Positions 35,738 to 43,511 of a stretch of 54,881 nucleotides of DNA are shown in pieces. The notes under the pieces are model-generated. The model was not told the DNA's origin and did not search any database. It was given only the letters and a program-made list of their open reading frames with translations. Every line of letters starts with the position of its first letter. Within the stretch, counting starts at the first letter, position 1. Source of the DNA: Nonomuraea turkmeniaca (lineage in GTDB: Bacteria; Actinomycetota; Actinomycetes; Streptosporangiales; Streptosporangiaceae); the NCBI RefSeq assembly GCF_005889735.1, contig NZ_VCKY01000043.1:1-54881 (forward strand). The letters are read 5' to 3'. Position numbers and translations under genes: made by a program.

Positions 35738-36747
35738 GCGGTCACTCGCACCTTCTCCTCGGGTGCCGGGCTGGGCGGTGCGGTGCGCCCGCGCCGGCCG
35801 AACGCCTTCGCACGGAAGGACGGGGACTGAATGAGGCAGACGGCCGTCACGACCAGCGCCTTGAACAGCAGCGTGGTCTCCGGCGGCACGCCGATCGAGT
35901 AAATGGTCGTGGTCAGCGTCTGGATGATCAGCGCGCCCAGTACGGTGCCGCTGAGTGAGAACCGGCCGCCGGAGAGCGACGTGCCGCCGATCACGACGGC
36001 CAGGATGGCGTCCAGTTCGATCCACAGGCCGGCGTTGTTGCCGTCGGCGCTGGAGACGTTCGAGCTGATCATCAAGCCGGCGACGCCCGCGCACAGGGCG
36101 GCGAAGGCGTACACCATGATGACGATCCCGCGCGCCCGGATCCCCGCGAGCCTGCTGGCCTCGGCGTTCCCGCCGACGGACTCCAGCAGCATGCCCAGCG
36201 CCAGCCGCCGGGTCAGGAACGCGGTGATCGCCAGCACGGCGATCACGATGAGGATGCCGAACGGCACGGTCAGCCAGTAACCCCCGCCGATCACCTTGTA
36301 CGCCGGGCTGTTGATCGTGATGATCTGCCCGCCGGTGATGAGCTGGGCCAGGCCGCGCCCGGCCACCATGAGGATGAGCGTGGCGATGATCGGCTGGATG
36401 CCGACGGCGGCGACCAGGAACCCGTTCCATGCCCCCAGCACCACGCAGAGCACGAGCGCCGACACCACGGCCGTGAACACACTCGTGTCCTGGCTGATCT
36501 GCAGGCACGCCAGCGCGCCCGAGATCGCCACCACCGAGCCGACCGACAGGTCGATGCCGCCGGTGGCGATGACCAGGGTCATGCCGAGCGAGACCAGGAT
36601 CAGCGGCGCGCCGAAGCGCAGGATGTCGATCAGGCTGCCGTACAGGTGGCCGTCCTTGACCTCGATCGAGAAGAAGCTGGGCGTGAAGAACACGTTCAGC
36701 GCCAGCAGCAGCACGAGGACCACGACCGGCCACAGCAGGCGTCTCAT
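35734..36747 (-). CDS. Sugar ABC transporter permease, YtfT type
   Basis: A 337-residue CUT2 permease starting MRRLLWPVVVLVLLLALNVF at ATG 36747. It contains [80 protein letters not shown] and VVIGGTSLSGGRFSLSGTVL. It overlaps the ATPase stop and the YjfF start by 4 bases each. It should form a heterodimeric channel with the YjfF-type permease. Confidence 0.92.
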   Translation of the reverse strand: MRRLLWPVVVLVLLLALNVFFTPSFFSIEVKDGHLYGSLIDILRFGAPLILVSLGMTLVIATGGIDLSVGSVVAISGALACLQISQDTSVFTAVVSALVLCVVLGAWNGFLVAAVGIQPIIATLILMVAGRGLAQLITGGQIITINSPAYKVIGGGYWLTVPFGILIVIAVLAITAFLTRRLALGMLLESVGGNAEASRLAGIRARGIVIMVYAFAALCAGVAGLMISSNVSSADGNNAGLWIELDAILAVVIGGTSLSGGRFSLSGTVLGALIIQTLTTTIYSIGVPPETTLLFKALVVTAVCLIQSPSFRAKAFGRRGRTAPPSPAPEEKVRVTA

Positions 36748-38303
36748 GAGGCTCGCCCTCCGCTCGCGTCCACATTGCTCGCTTCGCTCGCGTTCATCTG
36801 GCTCGCTCCGCTCGCGATGGTCTCCATCAGCACGTCCGTCGTCAGGGAGTCGTCGTTGGGCAGCTCCGCCACCAGCCGCCGGTCGCGCAGGACCCCGACC
36901 TTGTGGCTGAGCCGCAGCACCTCCTCTAGCTCGGCGGAGATGAACAGCACCGCCATGCCGCCGTCGGACAGCTCCGCCACGAGCCGCTGGATCTCGGTCT
37001 TGGCCCCCACGTCGATGCCCCGGGTGGGCTCGTCGAGGATGAGCAGCCTGGGCTCGAGGATGAGCCACCTGGCCAGCAGGACCTTCTGCTGGTTGCCGCC
37101 GCTGAGATTGCGGACGAGGTGCTCGGGGTTGGGCGGGCTGATCTTCAGTGCCTTGATGTACTTGCCGACCAGCTCGTCCTGCTGCTCGCGGGGCACCGGC
37201 CTGGTCCAGCCCCGCGTGGCCTGGAGTGCCAGGATGATGTTCTCGCGGACGGTGAGGTCGGGGATGAGTCCGTCGGCCTTGCGGTTCTCCGAGCAGAACG
37301 CGATTTTGTGGCCCATGGCGGCGCGTGGCGTGCGCAACGACGTCACTGACCCGCTGACGACGATCTCGCCGCTGCCGGCGTGGTCGGCGCCGAACAGCAG
37401 CCGGGCGATCTCCGTACGACCGGAGCCGAGCAGCCCGGCCAGGCCGACGACCTCGCCTTCATGGATGGTCATCGAGAACGGCTCGATCGCGCCGGTGCGG
37501 CCCAGCTCGCGGGCCTCGATCAGGGGGCGGTCGAAGACCTTGGCCTCGCCGTGCAGCCGCTCCAGCGCGGCCAGCTCCTGGCCGATCATCTTGGCGACCA
37601 GCTGGACCTGGCTCAGCTCGCGGGTGAGGTACTCGCCGACGAGTGTGCCGTTGCGAAGAATCGTCATACGGTCCGAAATTTCGTAGATCTGGTCGAGAAA
37701 GTGGGAGACGAAGAGGATGGCGATGCCTTCCTCCTTCAGCCGCCTCATCACCCTGAACAGCTGCTCGACCTCACCCGCGTCCAGGCTGGACGTGGGCTCG
37801 TCCAGGATCAGCACCCGGGCCTCGACGTCGATCGCCCGCGCGATGGCCACCATCTGCTGGATGGCCAGCGAGTACGTCGACAGCGGCGCGGACACGTCCA
37901 GGCTCAGCTCCAGCCGCGACAGCAGCTTTTTCGCCCTGGCCCGCATGCGCTTCCAGTCGATGCGCCCGAACCGGCGCGGCTCGCGGCCGATGAAGATGTT
38001 CTCGGCCACGGAGAGGTTCGTGCAGAGGTTGACCTCCTGGTAGACCGTGCTGATGCCGGCCTGCTGCGCCTCCAGGGGGCTGCCGAACGCGACCGGCGCG
38101 CCGCCCAGCTCGATGGTGCCCGCGTCGGCGGGGTAAACGCCGGTGAGCACCTTGATCAGGGTGGACTTGCCCGCGCCGTTCTCTCCCATGAGCGCGTGCA
38201 CCTCGCCGGGCAGCAGCCGCAGATCCACGCCGTCCAGGGCCTTCACCCCGGGGAACTGTTTGCCGATCCCGCCCATCGTCAGGACCGGCGCGGGAACTGC
38301 CAT
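36744..38303 (-). CDS. Sugar ABC transporter ATPase, YtfR type, with repeat-derived C-terminal tail
   Basis: A 519-residue twin-domain ATPase read from ATG 38303 (MAVPAPVLTMGGIGKQFPGV), preceded by AAAGGGG. Domain 1 has GENGAGKST and [12 protein letters not shown]; domain 2 has LSGGNQQKV and [13 protein letters not shown] with degenerate Walker A GLLGSGRTE. QQAGISTVYQEVNLCTNLSV and EPRRFGRIDWKRM fit the YtfR/XylG/RbsA class. The last 25 or so residues (SGASQMNASEASNVDASGG) are encoded by tandem GCGAGCGGAGCGAGC-like repeats and are not part of the family. A dispersed palindromic element lies in the leader (38315-38357). Confidence 0.93.
   Translation of the reverse strand: MAVPAPVLTMGGIGKQFPGVKALDGVDLRLLPGEVHALMGENGAGKSTLIKVLTGVYPADAGTIELGGAPVAFGSPLEAQQAGISTVYQEVNLCTNLSVAENIFIGREPRRFGRIDWKRMRARAKKLLSRLELSLDVSAPLSTYSLAIQQMVAIARAIDVEARVLILDEPTSSLDAGEVEQLFRVMRRLKEEGIAILFVSHFLDQIYEISDRMTILRNGTLVGEYLTRELSQVQLVAKMIGQELAALERLHGEAKVFDRPLIEARELGRTGAIEPFSMTIHEGEVVGLAGLLGSGRTEIARLLFGADHAGSGEIVVSGSVTSLRTPRAAMGHKIAFCSENRKADGLIPDLTVRENIILALQATRGWTRPVPREQQDELVGKYIKALKISPPNPEHLVRNLSGGNQQKVLLARWLILEPRLLILDEPTRGIDVGAKTEIQRLVAELSDGGMAVLFISAELEEVLRLSHKVGVLRDRRLVAELPNDDSLTTDVLMETIASGASQMNASEASNVDASGGRAS
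36750..36820. repeat. Tandem GCTCGC-YYC-GCTCGC repeat (3 imperfect units)
   Basis: Three imperfect 22-26 base units of the form GCTCGC(C)YYCCGCTCGCG in a row, making up the 3' end of the ATPase gene and abutting the start of the next permease gene. Confidence 0.7.
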
Positions 38304-38314
38304 GTCGCCCCTTT

Positions 38315-38357
38315 CTGTGTTGATGGCCTCACTCCGTGAGGCCGGCTCGGTCGCCAC
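38315..38357 (-). repeat. Dispersed palindromic element, copy D (leader of ATPase gene)
   Basis: Carries CTGTGTTGAT, the hairpin arms GGCCTCAC / GTGAGGCC (38325-38343, 8 bp with TCC loop, one extra compensated base pair) and GGCTCGGTCGCCA. It lies 12 bases upstream of the ATPase ATG in the 213-base gap (38304-38516) after the binding-protein gene, where I see no gene. Confidence 0.85.
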
Positions 38358-38516
38358 GCGCCGCCCGCACTCCGGCTGAGTCCTTTGACAGGGACCCAGC
38401 GAAGTGCGGGGGTATCGGTGGTCTCGCCGCTCTCTCCTCCCGCACCACCGCACCCCGGCCGGCGTCCGCTTCCCGAGGACCCCGGCCGCAGTGCGGCGAT
38501 CGGCCTGGTCAGGCGA

Positions 38517-39503
38517 TCAGTACTGGCGGGTGGAGAGGACCTGCTTGGCCTGCTCCTGGGTGAACGTGGTCTCCTCGGTCACCACGCGGGGCGGCACCTG
38601 CTCGCCCTTGACGACCTTCTTGGCCAGGTCCATCAGCTGCGGGCCGAGCAGCGGGGAGCACTCGACGATGTAGTTGATCTTCCCGTCGGCGAGCGCCTGC
38701 ATGCCGTCCTTGACGGCGTCCACCGTGATGATCTTGATGTCCTTGCCGGGCACCTTGCCCGCGCCCTCGATGGCCTCGATGGCGCCCAGACCCATGTCGT
38801 CGTTGTGCGCGTAGAGCACGTCGATGTCCGGCTGCGCCTTCAGGAAGGCCTCCATGACCTCCTTGCCCTTGGCGCGGGTGAAGTCACCGGTCTGCGAGGC
38901 GACGATCTTGAACTTCGACTCCGCCGCGATGACCTCGGCGAACCCGGCCTTGCGGTCGTTGGCCGGGGCCGAGCCCGTCGTGCCCTGCAGTTCGACGATG
39001 TTCACCGGGTCGGTGGAGTCCTTGTACTCCTCCACCAACCACTGACCGGCCTTCTTGCCTTCCTCCACGAAGTCCGAGCCCAGGAAGGTCTTGTAGAGGG
39101 AGGTGTCCTTGGAGTCCACGGCGCGGTCGGTCAGGATGACCGGGATCTTCGCGTTCTGCGCCTCCTTGAGCACCGTGTCCCAGCCGGACTCCACCACCGG
39201 CGAGAAGGCGATGATGTCCACCTTCTGCTGGATGTAGGAGCGAATGGCCTTGATCTGGTTCTCCTGCTTCTGCTGGGCGTCGGAGAACTTGAGCTCGATG
39301 CCCGCCTTCTTGGCCGCGTCCTGCACGGACTTGGTGTTCGCGGTACGCCAGCCGCTCTCCGCGCCGACCTGCGAGAAGCCCATGGTGATCGTGCTGTCGC
39401 CGCCACCGCTGGTGCCGGCTGTGGTGCTGCCGCCACCGCCACAGGCCGCCACCGACATCGCGGCGAGCCCGACGACCACCAACGCCGAGATCCTCTTGAA
39501 CAC
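38517..39503 (-). CDS. Sugar-binding lipoprotein, YtfQ type
   Basis: A 328-residue exported solute-binding protein read from GTG 39503 (VFKRISALVVVGLAAMSVAA, lipobox SVAAC). Features: ITMGFSQVGAESGWRTANTK, QENQIKAIRSYIQQKVDIIA, FSPVVESGWDTVLKEAQNAK, VILTDRAVDSKDTSLYKTFL, LYAHNDDMGLGAIEAIEGAG and YIVECSPLLGPQLMDLAKKV. YtfQ binds galactofuranose in E. coli, and relatives bind arabinofuranose. Together with the two permeases and the ATPase downstream it forms a complete importer. Operator O3 lies 20 bases upstream of the start. Confidence 0.92.
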   Translation of the reverse strand: MFKRISALVVVGLAAMSVAACGGGGSTTAGTSGGGDSTITMGFSQVGAESGWRTANTKSVQDAAKKAGIELKFSDAQQKQENQIKAIRSYIQQKVDIIAFSPVVESGWDTVLKEAQNAKIPVILTDRAVDSKDTSLYKTFLGSDFVEEGKKAGQWLVEEYKDSTDPVNIVELQGTTGSAPANDRKAGFAEVIAAESKFKIVASQTGDFTRAKGKEVMEAFLKAQPDIDVLYAHNDDMGLGAIEAIEGAGKVPGKDIKIITVDAVKDGMQALADGKINYIVECSPLLGPQLMDLAKKVVKGEQVPPRVVTEETTFTQEQAKQVLSTRQY

Positions 39504-39522
39504 TTGGGGGGTTTCCCTTCTG

Positions 39523-39538
39523 GTGTGAACGCTAACAT
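39523..39538. promoter_or_regulatory. LacI-type operator O3 (YtfQ-type unit)
   Basis: GTGTGAACGCTAACAT; the right half GCTAACA matches the locus consensus and the left half is weaker. It sits 20 bases upstream of the GTG start. Confidence 0.65.
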
Positions 39539-39579
39539 CCGGAGACCGGACGCCGGCGCCTGCTGCCTTCAAGTACGAC

Positions 39580-40599
39580 TCAGACCCGGGCCGTGCTGAC
39601 CCGGGGGACGAACGTCGGCGGCACCACGAGCCGCTGCCGCTCCTCCAGCCCGCCTTCGAGCTGCCGTACGAGCACCTCGATGCTGTGTCTTCCCACCGCG
39701 TCGAAGTCCTGTCTGATGGTCGTGAGCGGCGGCGAGAAGTACGCCGACTCGGGGATGTCGTCGAAGCCGACGACGCTCACCTGGCCGGGCACTCTCACCC
39801 CCTGCTCGGTGAACGCCCGCAGCACTCCGAGCGCCATCTGATCGTTGGCGACGAAGACCGCGGTGACGTTCTTCATGCGCGCCAGGCTGCGACCCGCCTC
39901 GTATCCCGAGCGCGGACTCCAGTCCCCGGCGAGCGGTTGCGGGGCCTCGCGGCCCGCCTGCTCCAGCGCGGCCCGCCACCCGGCCACGCGACCCTCGGCC
40001 TCCAGCCAGTCGGAGGGGCCGCTGACATGCCAGACCGTCTCGTGGCCCAGCGACAGCAGGTGCTCGGTGGCGAGCCTGCCGCCCGCGATCTGGTCCACGC
40101 AGACCACCGACACCTCCCCCGCCTGGCCGCCTTCGACGGCGACGGTGGGGATGCCGAGCGGCAGGTCGGCCAGGGCCTGGGCGGCCGAGCGCTGCGGCGC
40201 GACCACCACGACCCCGTCCACTCCCTGGTCGGCCAGGTAGTCGAGGGCGTCGCGGACGCCGCCCTTGTCGATGGACTTGAGGCTGACGATGCTGACGAAG
40301 TAGCCGGCCGACCTGGCCGCCTGCTCGATGCCGTACACCGTGCTGGCCGGGCCGTACAGCGTGGTGTCGAAACTGACCACGCCGAGCGTCCTCGACCGTT
40401 TCGTGACCAGGGCGCGGGCGACGAGGTTACGGCGGTAGCCGAGCTTGTCGATCGCTTCGAGCACCCGGGTGCGGGTCTCGCTACGCACGTTCGGGTGATC
40501 GTTGAGCACGCGCGAGACCGTCTGATGCGACACCCCGGCTTCCTTGGCCACGTCGGCCATCACCGGCAGGCGACGCCCCAGGGTAGGTCCCACTGCCAT
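39580..40599 (-). CDS. LacI family transcriptional repressor (paralogue)
   Basis: A 339-residue regulator closely similar to the one at 29548. The HTH segment (LPVMADVAKEAGVSHQTVSR, VLNDHPNVR) differs by one conservative change over about 30 residues, as does the hinge (LVARALVTKRSR identical); the effector domain differs more (for example AVEGGQAGEVSVVCVDQIAG). GGAAAGGAG precedes the start; GTG at codon 3 is an alternative. Operator O4 lies 25 bases upstream, so autoregulation is likely. It is first gene ahead of the ytfQ-type transporter unit and divergent from the arabinofuranosidase gene. Confidence 0.93.
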   Translation of the reverse strand: MAVGPTLGRRLPVMADVAKEAGVSHQTVSRVLNDHPNVRSETRTRVLEAIDKLGYRRNLVARALVTKRSRTLGVVSFDTTLYGPASTVYGIEQAARSAGYFVSIVSLKSIDKGGVRDALDYLADQGVDGVVVVAPQRSAAQALADLPLGIPTVAVEGGQAGEVSVVCVDQIAGGRLATEHLLSLGHETVWHVSGPSDWLEAEGRVAGWRAALEQAGREAPQPLAGDWSPRSGYEAGRSLARMKNVTAVFVANDQMALGVLRAFTEQGVRVPGQVSVVGFDDIPESAYFSPPLTTIRQDFDAVGRHSIEVLVRQLEGGLEERQRLVVPPTFVPRVSTARV

Positions 40600-40623
40600 A
40601 CTCCTTTCCTGGCTTGGCCACGA

Positions 40624-40639
40624 CTGTGAACGTTAACAA
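40624..40639. promoter_or_regulatory. LacI-type operator O4 (lacI paralogue)
   Basis: CTGTGAACGTTAACAA, 25 bases upstream of the lacI start. A minus-strand TTGACG (40652-40647) lies just upstream and may be the -35. Confidence 0.7.
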
Positions 40640-40710
40640 CGGGTCTCGTCAAGAGGTCGCCGGATTACGGTCGGGTTACGCGAGCTCTCTCCCCGAGCTC
40701 CGCTCGGCGA

Positions 40711-40753
40711 GCCGAGATGGATGTCCTCGCTTCGCCGGGAGATCCATCTCGGC
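40711..40753. repeat. Long inverted repeat in the divergent lacI/arabinofuranosidase region
   Basis: Perfect 12-bp arms GCCGAGATGGAT / ATCCATCTCGGC around a 19-base loop that contains CTCGCTTCGC. It lies between divergent promoters, so it is not an ordinary terminator. It may be a repetitive palindromic element or a regulatory site. Confidence 0.65.
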
Positions 40754-40803
40754 GGCCACTTGACGTGCCCACATGGCAGTCCTTAACTTGTCGCGCATCG
40801 CAG

Positions 40804-40819
40804 TTGTTAACGCTCACTA
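40804..40819. promoter_or_regulatory. LacI-type operator O5
   Basis: TTGTTAACGCTCACTA, 18 bases centre to centre from O6, upstream of the arabinofuranosidase gene. Confidence 0.7.
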
Positions 40820-40821
40820 AA

Positions 40822-40837
40822 TTGTTAGCGCTAACAA
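40822..40837. promoter_or_regulatory. LacI-type operator O6 (perfect palindrome)
   Basis: TTGTTAGCGCTAACAA, a perfect 16-bp palindrome and the locus consensus, 22 bases upstream of ATG 40859 and just before the AGGAG ribosome-binding site. Confidence 0.85.
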
Positions 40838-40858
40838 GACCTCAGGAGCCCCCCACTC

Positions 40859-42245
40859 ATGATGCGCATCGCCTTATCCGCGCTGCTCATGGCAGGCCTG
40901 CTGGCGCCGCCGCCGGCCGCCGCGCTGGCGGAGCCCATCCCGGAAGGCGCGGTCGTCGACCAGTTCGACGGCACCACGCTGGGTGCGGACTGGACGGTCC
41001 TGTCGCCCGACGACTCGCGCTGGTCGGTGTCCGCGAGCACGCTCCATGTGGACACCCTGACCGGCGACACCCATCAGGGCACGAAAAACGCCAGGAACCT
41101 CTTCCTCGTCGACGTCCCCGCAGGCGACTTCGAGGTGGTCACCAAGCTCAGCGCGCCGGTCACGCTCGACTACCAGAGCGCGGGCCTGCTGGCCTGGCAG
41201 GACTGGGACAACTACGTACGCGCCGGGCTGGCCCACGTCGGTTTCGCCGGCGGCCCGGTGATCGAGACCGCCACCGAGGCCGGAGCCGCGTTCACCTCGA
41301 ACTTCGCGGCCCGGCCCGGCTCGTCGGCCGAGATCATCAAGCTGGCGCGGACCGGGGACGAGTGGGCCTCGCTCGGGCACCCCAAGCCGTTCGGCCTTGA
41401 CTACATCGGGCTGGGGAACGAGGAGATCTACCCCGAGTTCTTCACGAACTACCCGAAGTTCGCGGACGCCGTCAGGGCCAAGTACCCGGACATCAAGATC
41501 ATCAGTAACTCGGGGCAGACGTCGGGAGGCGCCTGGTTCGACCGGATGTGGCAGTTCGCCCGCGACCAGAAGGCCGACCTGGTCGACGAGCACTACTACA
41601 ACAACCCCGCCTGGTTCCTCGCCAACAACCACCGGTACGACTCCTATGACCGCAACGGGCCGAAGGTGTTCGTGGGCGAGTACGCCTCGCGGGGCAACAC
41701 GTTCCACAACGCGCTGTCGGAGGCGTCGTACATGACGGGCAACTCCGACGTGGTCGAGATGGCCTCGTACGCGCCGTTGCTGGCCAACGTGGACTACGTG
41801 GACTGGACGCCCGACCTCATCTGGTTCGACAACGACCAGGCGTACGGCTCGCCCAGCTACTACGTGCAGCGGCTGTTCTCCACGAACGTCGGCGACCGGG
41901 TGGTGCCGAGCACCTTCGAGGCCGAGGCCAGGCCGGTGGAGGACATCAAGGGCGCGGTGGGCCTCGGGGCCTGGCGAGGTGGTGTCCAGGGACGGCGACA
42001 CGGTGACGCTCAAGGTCGTCAACGCCCAGGACACGGCTGTCCGCAGCACCGTTGACCTCGGCGGGCTCCGGGTCCGTCCCACGGCCAAGGTCACATCGCT
42101 GACCGGGACGCCATCGGACATGAACTCGATCGCGGAACCGGAGCGGGTGGCGCCGGTGGAGTGGCGGGCGAACGGCTTCTCGTCGTCCTTCACCTACGAC
42201 TTCCCGGCCCACTCGGTGACGTTCGTGACGCTCACGGAACGGTGA
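40859..42245 (+). pseudogene. Secreted GH51 alpha-L-arabinofuranosidase, internally deleted and frameshifted
   Basis: A signal peptide (MMRIALSALLMAGLLAPPPA) is followed by a beta-sandwich module like those ending GH43 enzymes (VVDQFDGTTLGADWTVLSPD ... AGLLAWQDWDNYVRAGLAHV). At about codon 168 it jumps into the middle of a GH51 barrel: GHPKPFGLDYIGLGNEEIYP (acid/base Glu), VDEHYYNNPAWF, VFVGEYASRGNT (nucleophile Glu), VASYAPLLANVDYVDW-like block. About 400 residues of the usual GH51 N-terminus are missing. Near 41975 the frame changes: the C-terminal domain continues one frame over (VVSRDGDTVTLKVVNAQDTA ... SVTFVTLTER to 42245), with the usual intervening module absent. Unshifted, translation stops at 42055. 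Both catalytic Glu remain, but activity is doubtful. Confidence 0.75.
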
Positions 42246-42251
42246 CGCGGG

Positions 42252-42275
42252 GGCGCCGTCCGGTCGGACGGCGCC
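42252..42275. terminator. Bidirectional hairpin between convergent genes
   Basis: Arms GGCGCCGTCCG / CGGACGGCGCC (11 bp, tight loop) in the 38-base gap between the arabinofuranosidase remnant and the metallophosphoesterase stop. Confidence 0.7.
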
Positions 42276-42283
42276 GCCCGCGG

Positions 42284-43042
42284 CTACATGATCACCCGGT
42301 AGTGGGTGGTCATGCGGCCGTCGTCGTCGAAGACGTGGAAGGCGATCGACGGAGGCACGTCGTAGTCGGCGCAGGTGTCCGTGGACGTGCCTCCTTCCTC
42401 CCACGGCAACTTCAGTGTCGAGATGACCCCCGGCCCGACCAGCAGCGGACGTCCGGCGAAGGTGGTGGCCGCCGCCGTGTGGGCGTGACCGACCAGGACG
42501 GCGGCCACGTTCGGGTGCCGGGCGAGCAACGACTCCAGGGCTTCGTGCCGATGCAACCTGATGGCGTCGACGATCGGGCTGTGCAACACGACCGGCGGAT
42601 GGTGGAAGGCCACGAACACCGGCAGCTCGCGCTCCCCTTCCAGCACGCCCTCGAGCCAGGCGAGCGTCTCGTCGTCCAGATGCCCCGGGTTCTGGCGGGG
42701 CGGGATGGAGGAGTCGCACATCGCGTAGACCGCCTTGGAGCTGCGGTAGACCTGGTTGATCGGCCTGCCGCCGGGATCGGACGCGCCGAGCAGCACCCGG
42801 CGGAACTCCTCCCGCACGTCGTGATTCCCCGGCCCGACCAGGACGGGATGCCGTGAGGTGAGCAGTTTGCGGGCCTCCTCGTACTCCTCCGCGACCCCGT
42901 GATCGGCGATGTCGCCGGTGACGAGGACGACGTCGAGATCGCCGGGCACCGCGTCGAGATAGCGCATCACGGCGTTGGCACGGTCGACGCTGCCAGGGGT
43001 GGCGCCGATGTGGATGTCGCTCAGATGGGCGATCACGATCAT
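42284..43042 (-). CDS. Metallophosphoesterase (CpdA/calcineurin-like)
   Basis: A 252-residue phosphoesterase starting MIVIAHLSDIHIGATPGSVD. The five metal-binding motifs are present: D-x-H (SDIHIG), GD (LVTGDIADHG), GNHD (VGPGNHDVREEF), H (AFHHPPVVLH) and GHxH (LVGHAHTAAAT). The closest named type is class III cyclic-nucleotide phosphodiesterase (CpdA), but the substrate is unproven. ATG 43042 has a GGA-rich leader; longer frames run into the intergenic region. No arabinose operator is visible. Confidence 0.9.
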   Translation of the reverse strand: MIVIAHLSDIHIGATPGSVDRANAVMRYLDAVPGDLDVVLVTGDIADHGVAEEYEEARKLLTSRHPVLVGPGNHDVREEFRRVLLGASDPGGRPINQVYRSSKAVYAMCDSSIPPRQNPGHLDDETLAWLEGVLEGERELPVFVAFHHPPVVLHSPIVDAIRLHRHEALESLLARHPNVAAVLVGHAHTAAATTFAGRPLLVGPGVISTLKLPWEEGGTSTDTCADYDVPPSIAFHVFDDDGRMTTHYRVIM

Positions 43043-43240
43043 GACTGGAGGTCCTTCCCTTGGAGCGAGCTCCCCTACCGTACGACGAATGACCGGACCA
43101 ACCGTAAGATCCGCTTCCCTGCGGAAAGGTTGGGCCAGTCCCGGAGTGGACGTGCATCTGGAGCTCTCCCGCGCTGGAGACCCTGGCGGAACTCGGCGGA
43201 CCGGACGGTCGTTCTTCTCTATGAGCACCGAAGGAGGGAC

Positions 43241-43444
43241 ATGGGCTGGCACTACAACAAGTCCATCAAGGTAGGACCGTTCCGGATCAACCTGTCGAGA
43301 CACGGAGTCGGCCACAGTTTCGGCAACCGGCGTTTCCACGTGACGGCCACCCCCGACGGCCGCCGGCACGTGTCCCTGCGCCTGCCCGGGGGCTTCCACG
43401 TCGGTAAGACGTTCGGCAAGCGCAAGTACTACCGGCATTACTAA
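43241..43444 (+). CDS. DUF4236 domain-containing small protein
   Basis: A 67-residue basic protein, MGWHYNKSIKVGPFRINLSR ... GGFHVGKTFGKRKYYRHY. The GxxYxKSIKxGPFRxNLSRxGVGHSxG pattern is DUF4236, usually found at the N-terminus of longer proteins; here it stands alone. AAGGAGGG lies 5 bases before ATG 43241. A second copy follows 67 bases downstream. Function unknown. Confidence 0.82.
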   Translation: MGWHYNKSIKVGPFRINLSRHGVGHSFGNRRFHVTATPDGRRHVSLRLPGGFHVGKTFGKRKYYRHY

Positions 43445-43511
43445 ACCCGATATATCGCGCTTTGTCGGGGTAGCTGAAGGTTCTCGCGATCTCACACGAG
43501 GAGTGAATGCG

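Noticed and set aside
36744..38453. Longer start (38453) for the YtfR-type ATPase
   Set aside because: The added 50 residues come from intergenic and repeat DNA; ATG 38303 has an AAAGGGG ribosome-binding site and matches the family start.
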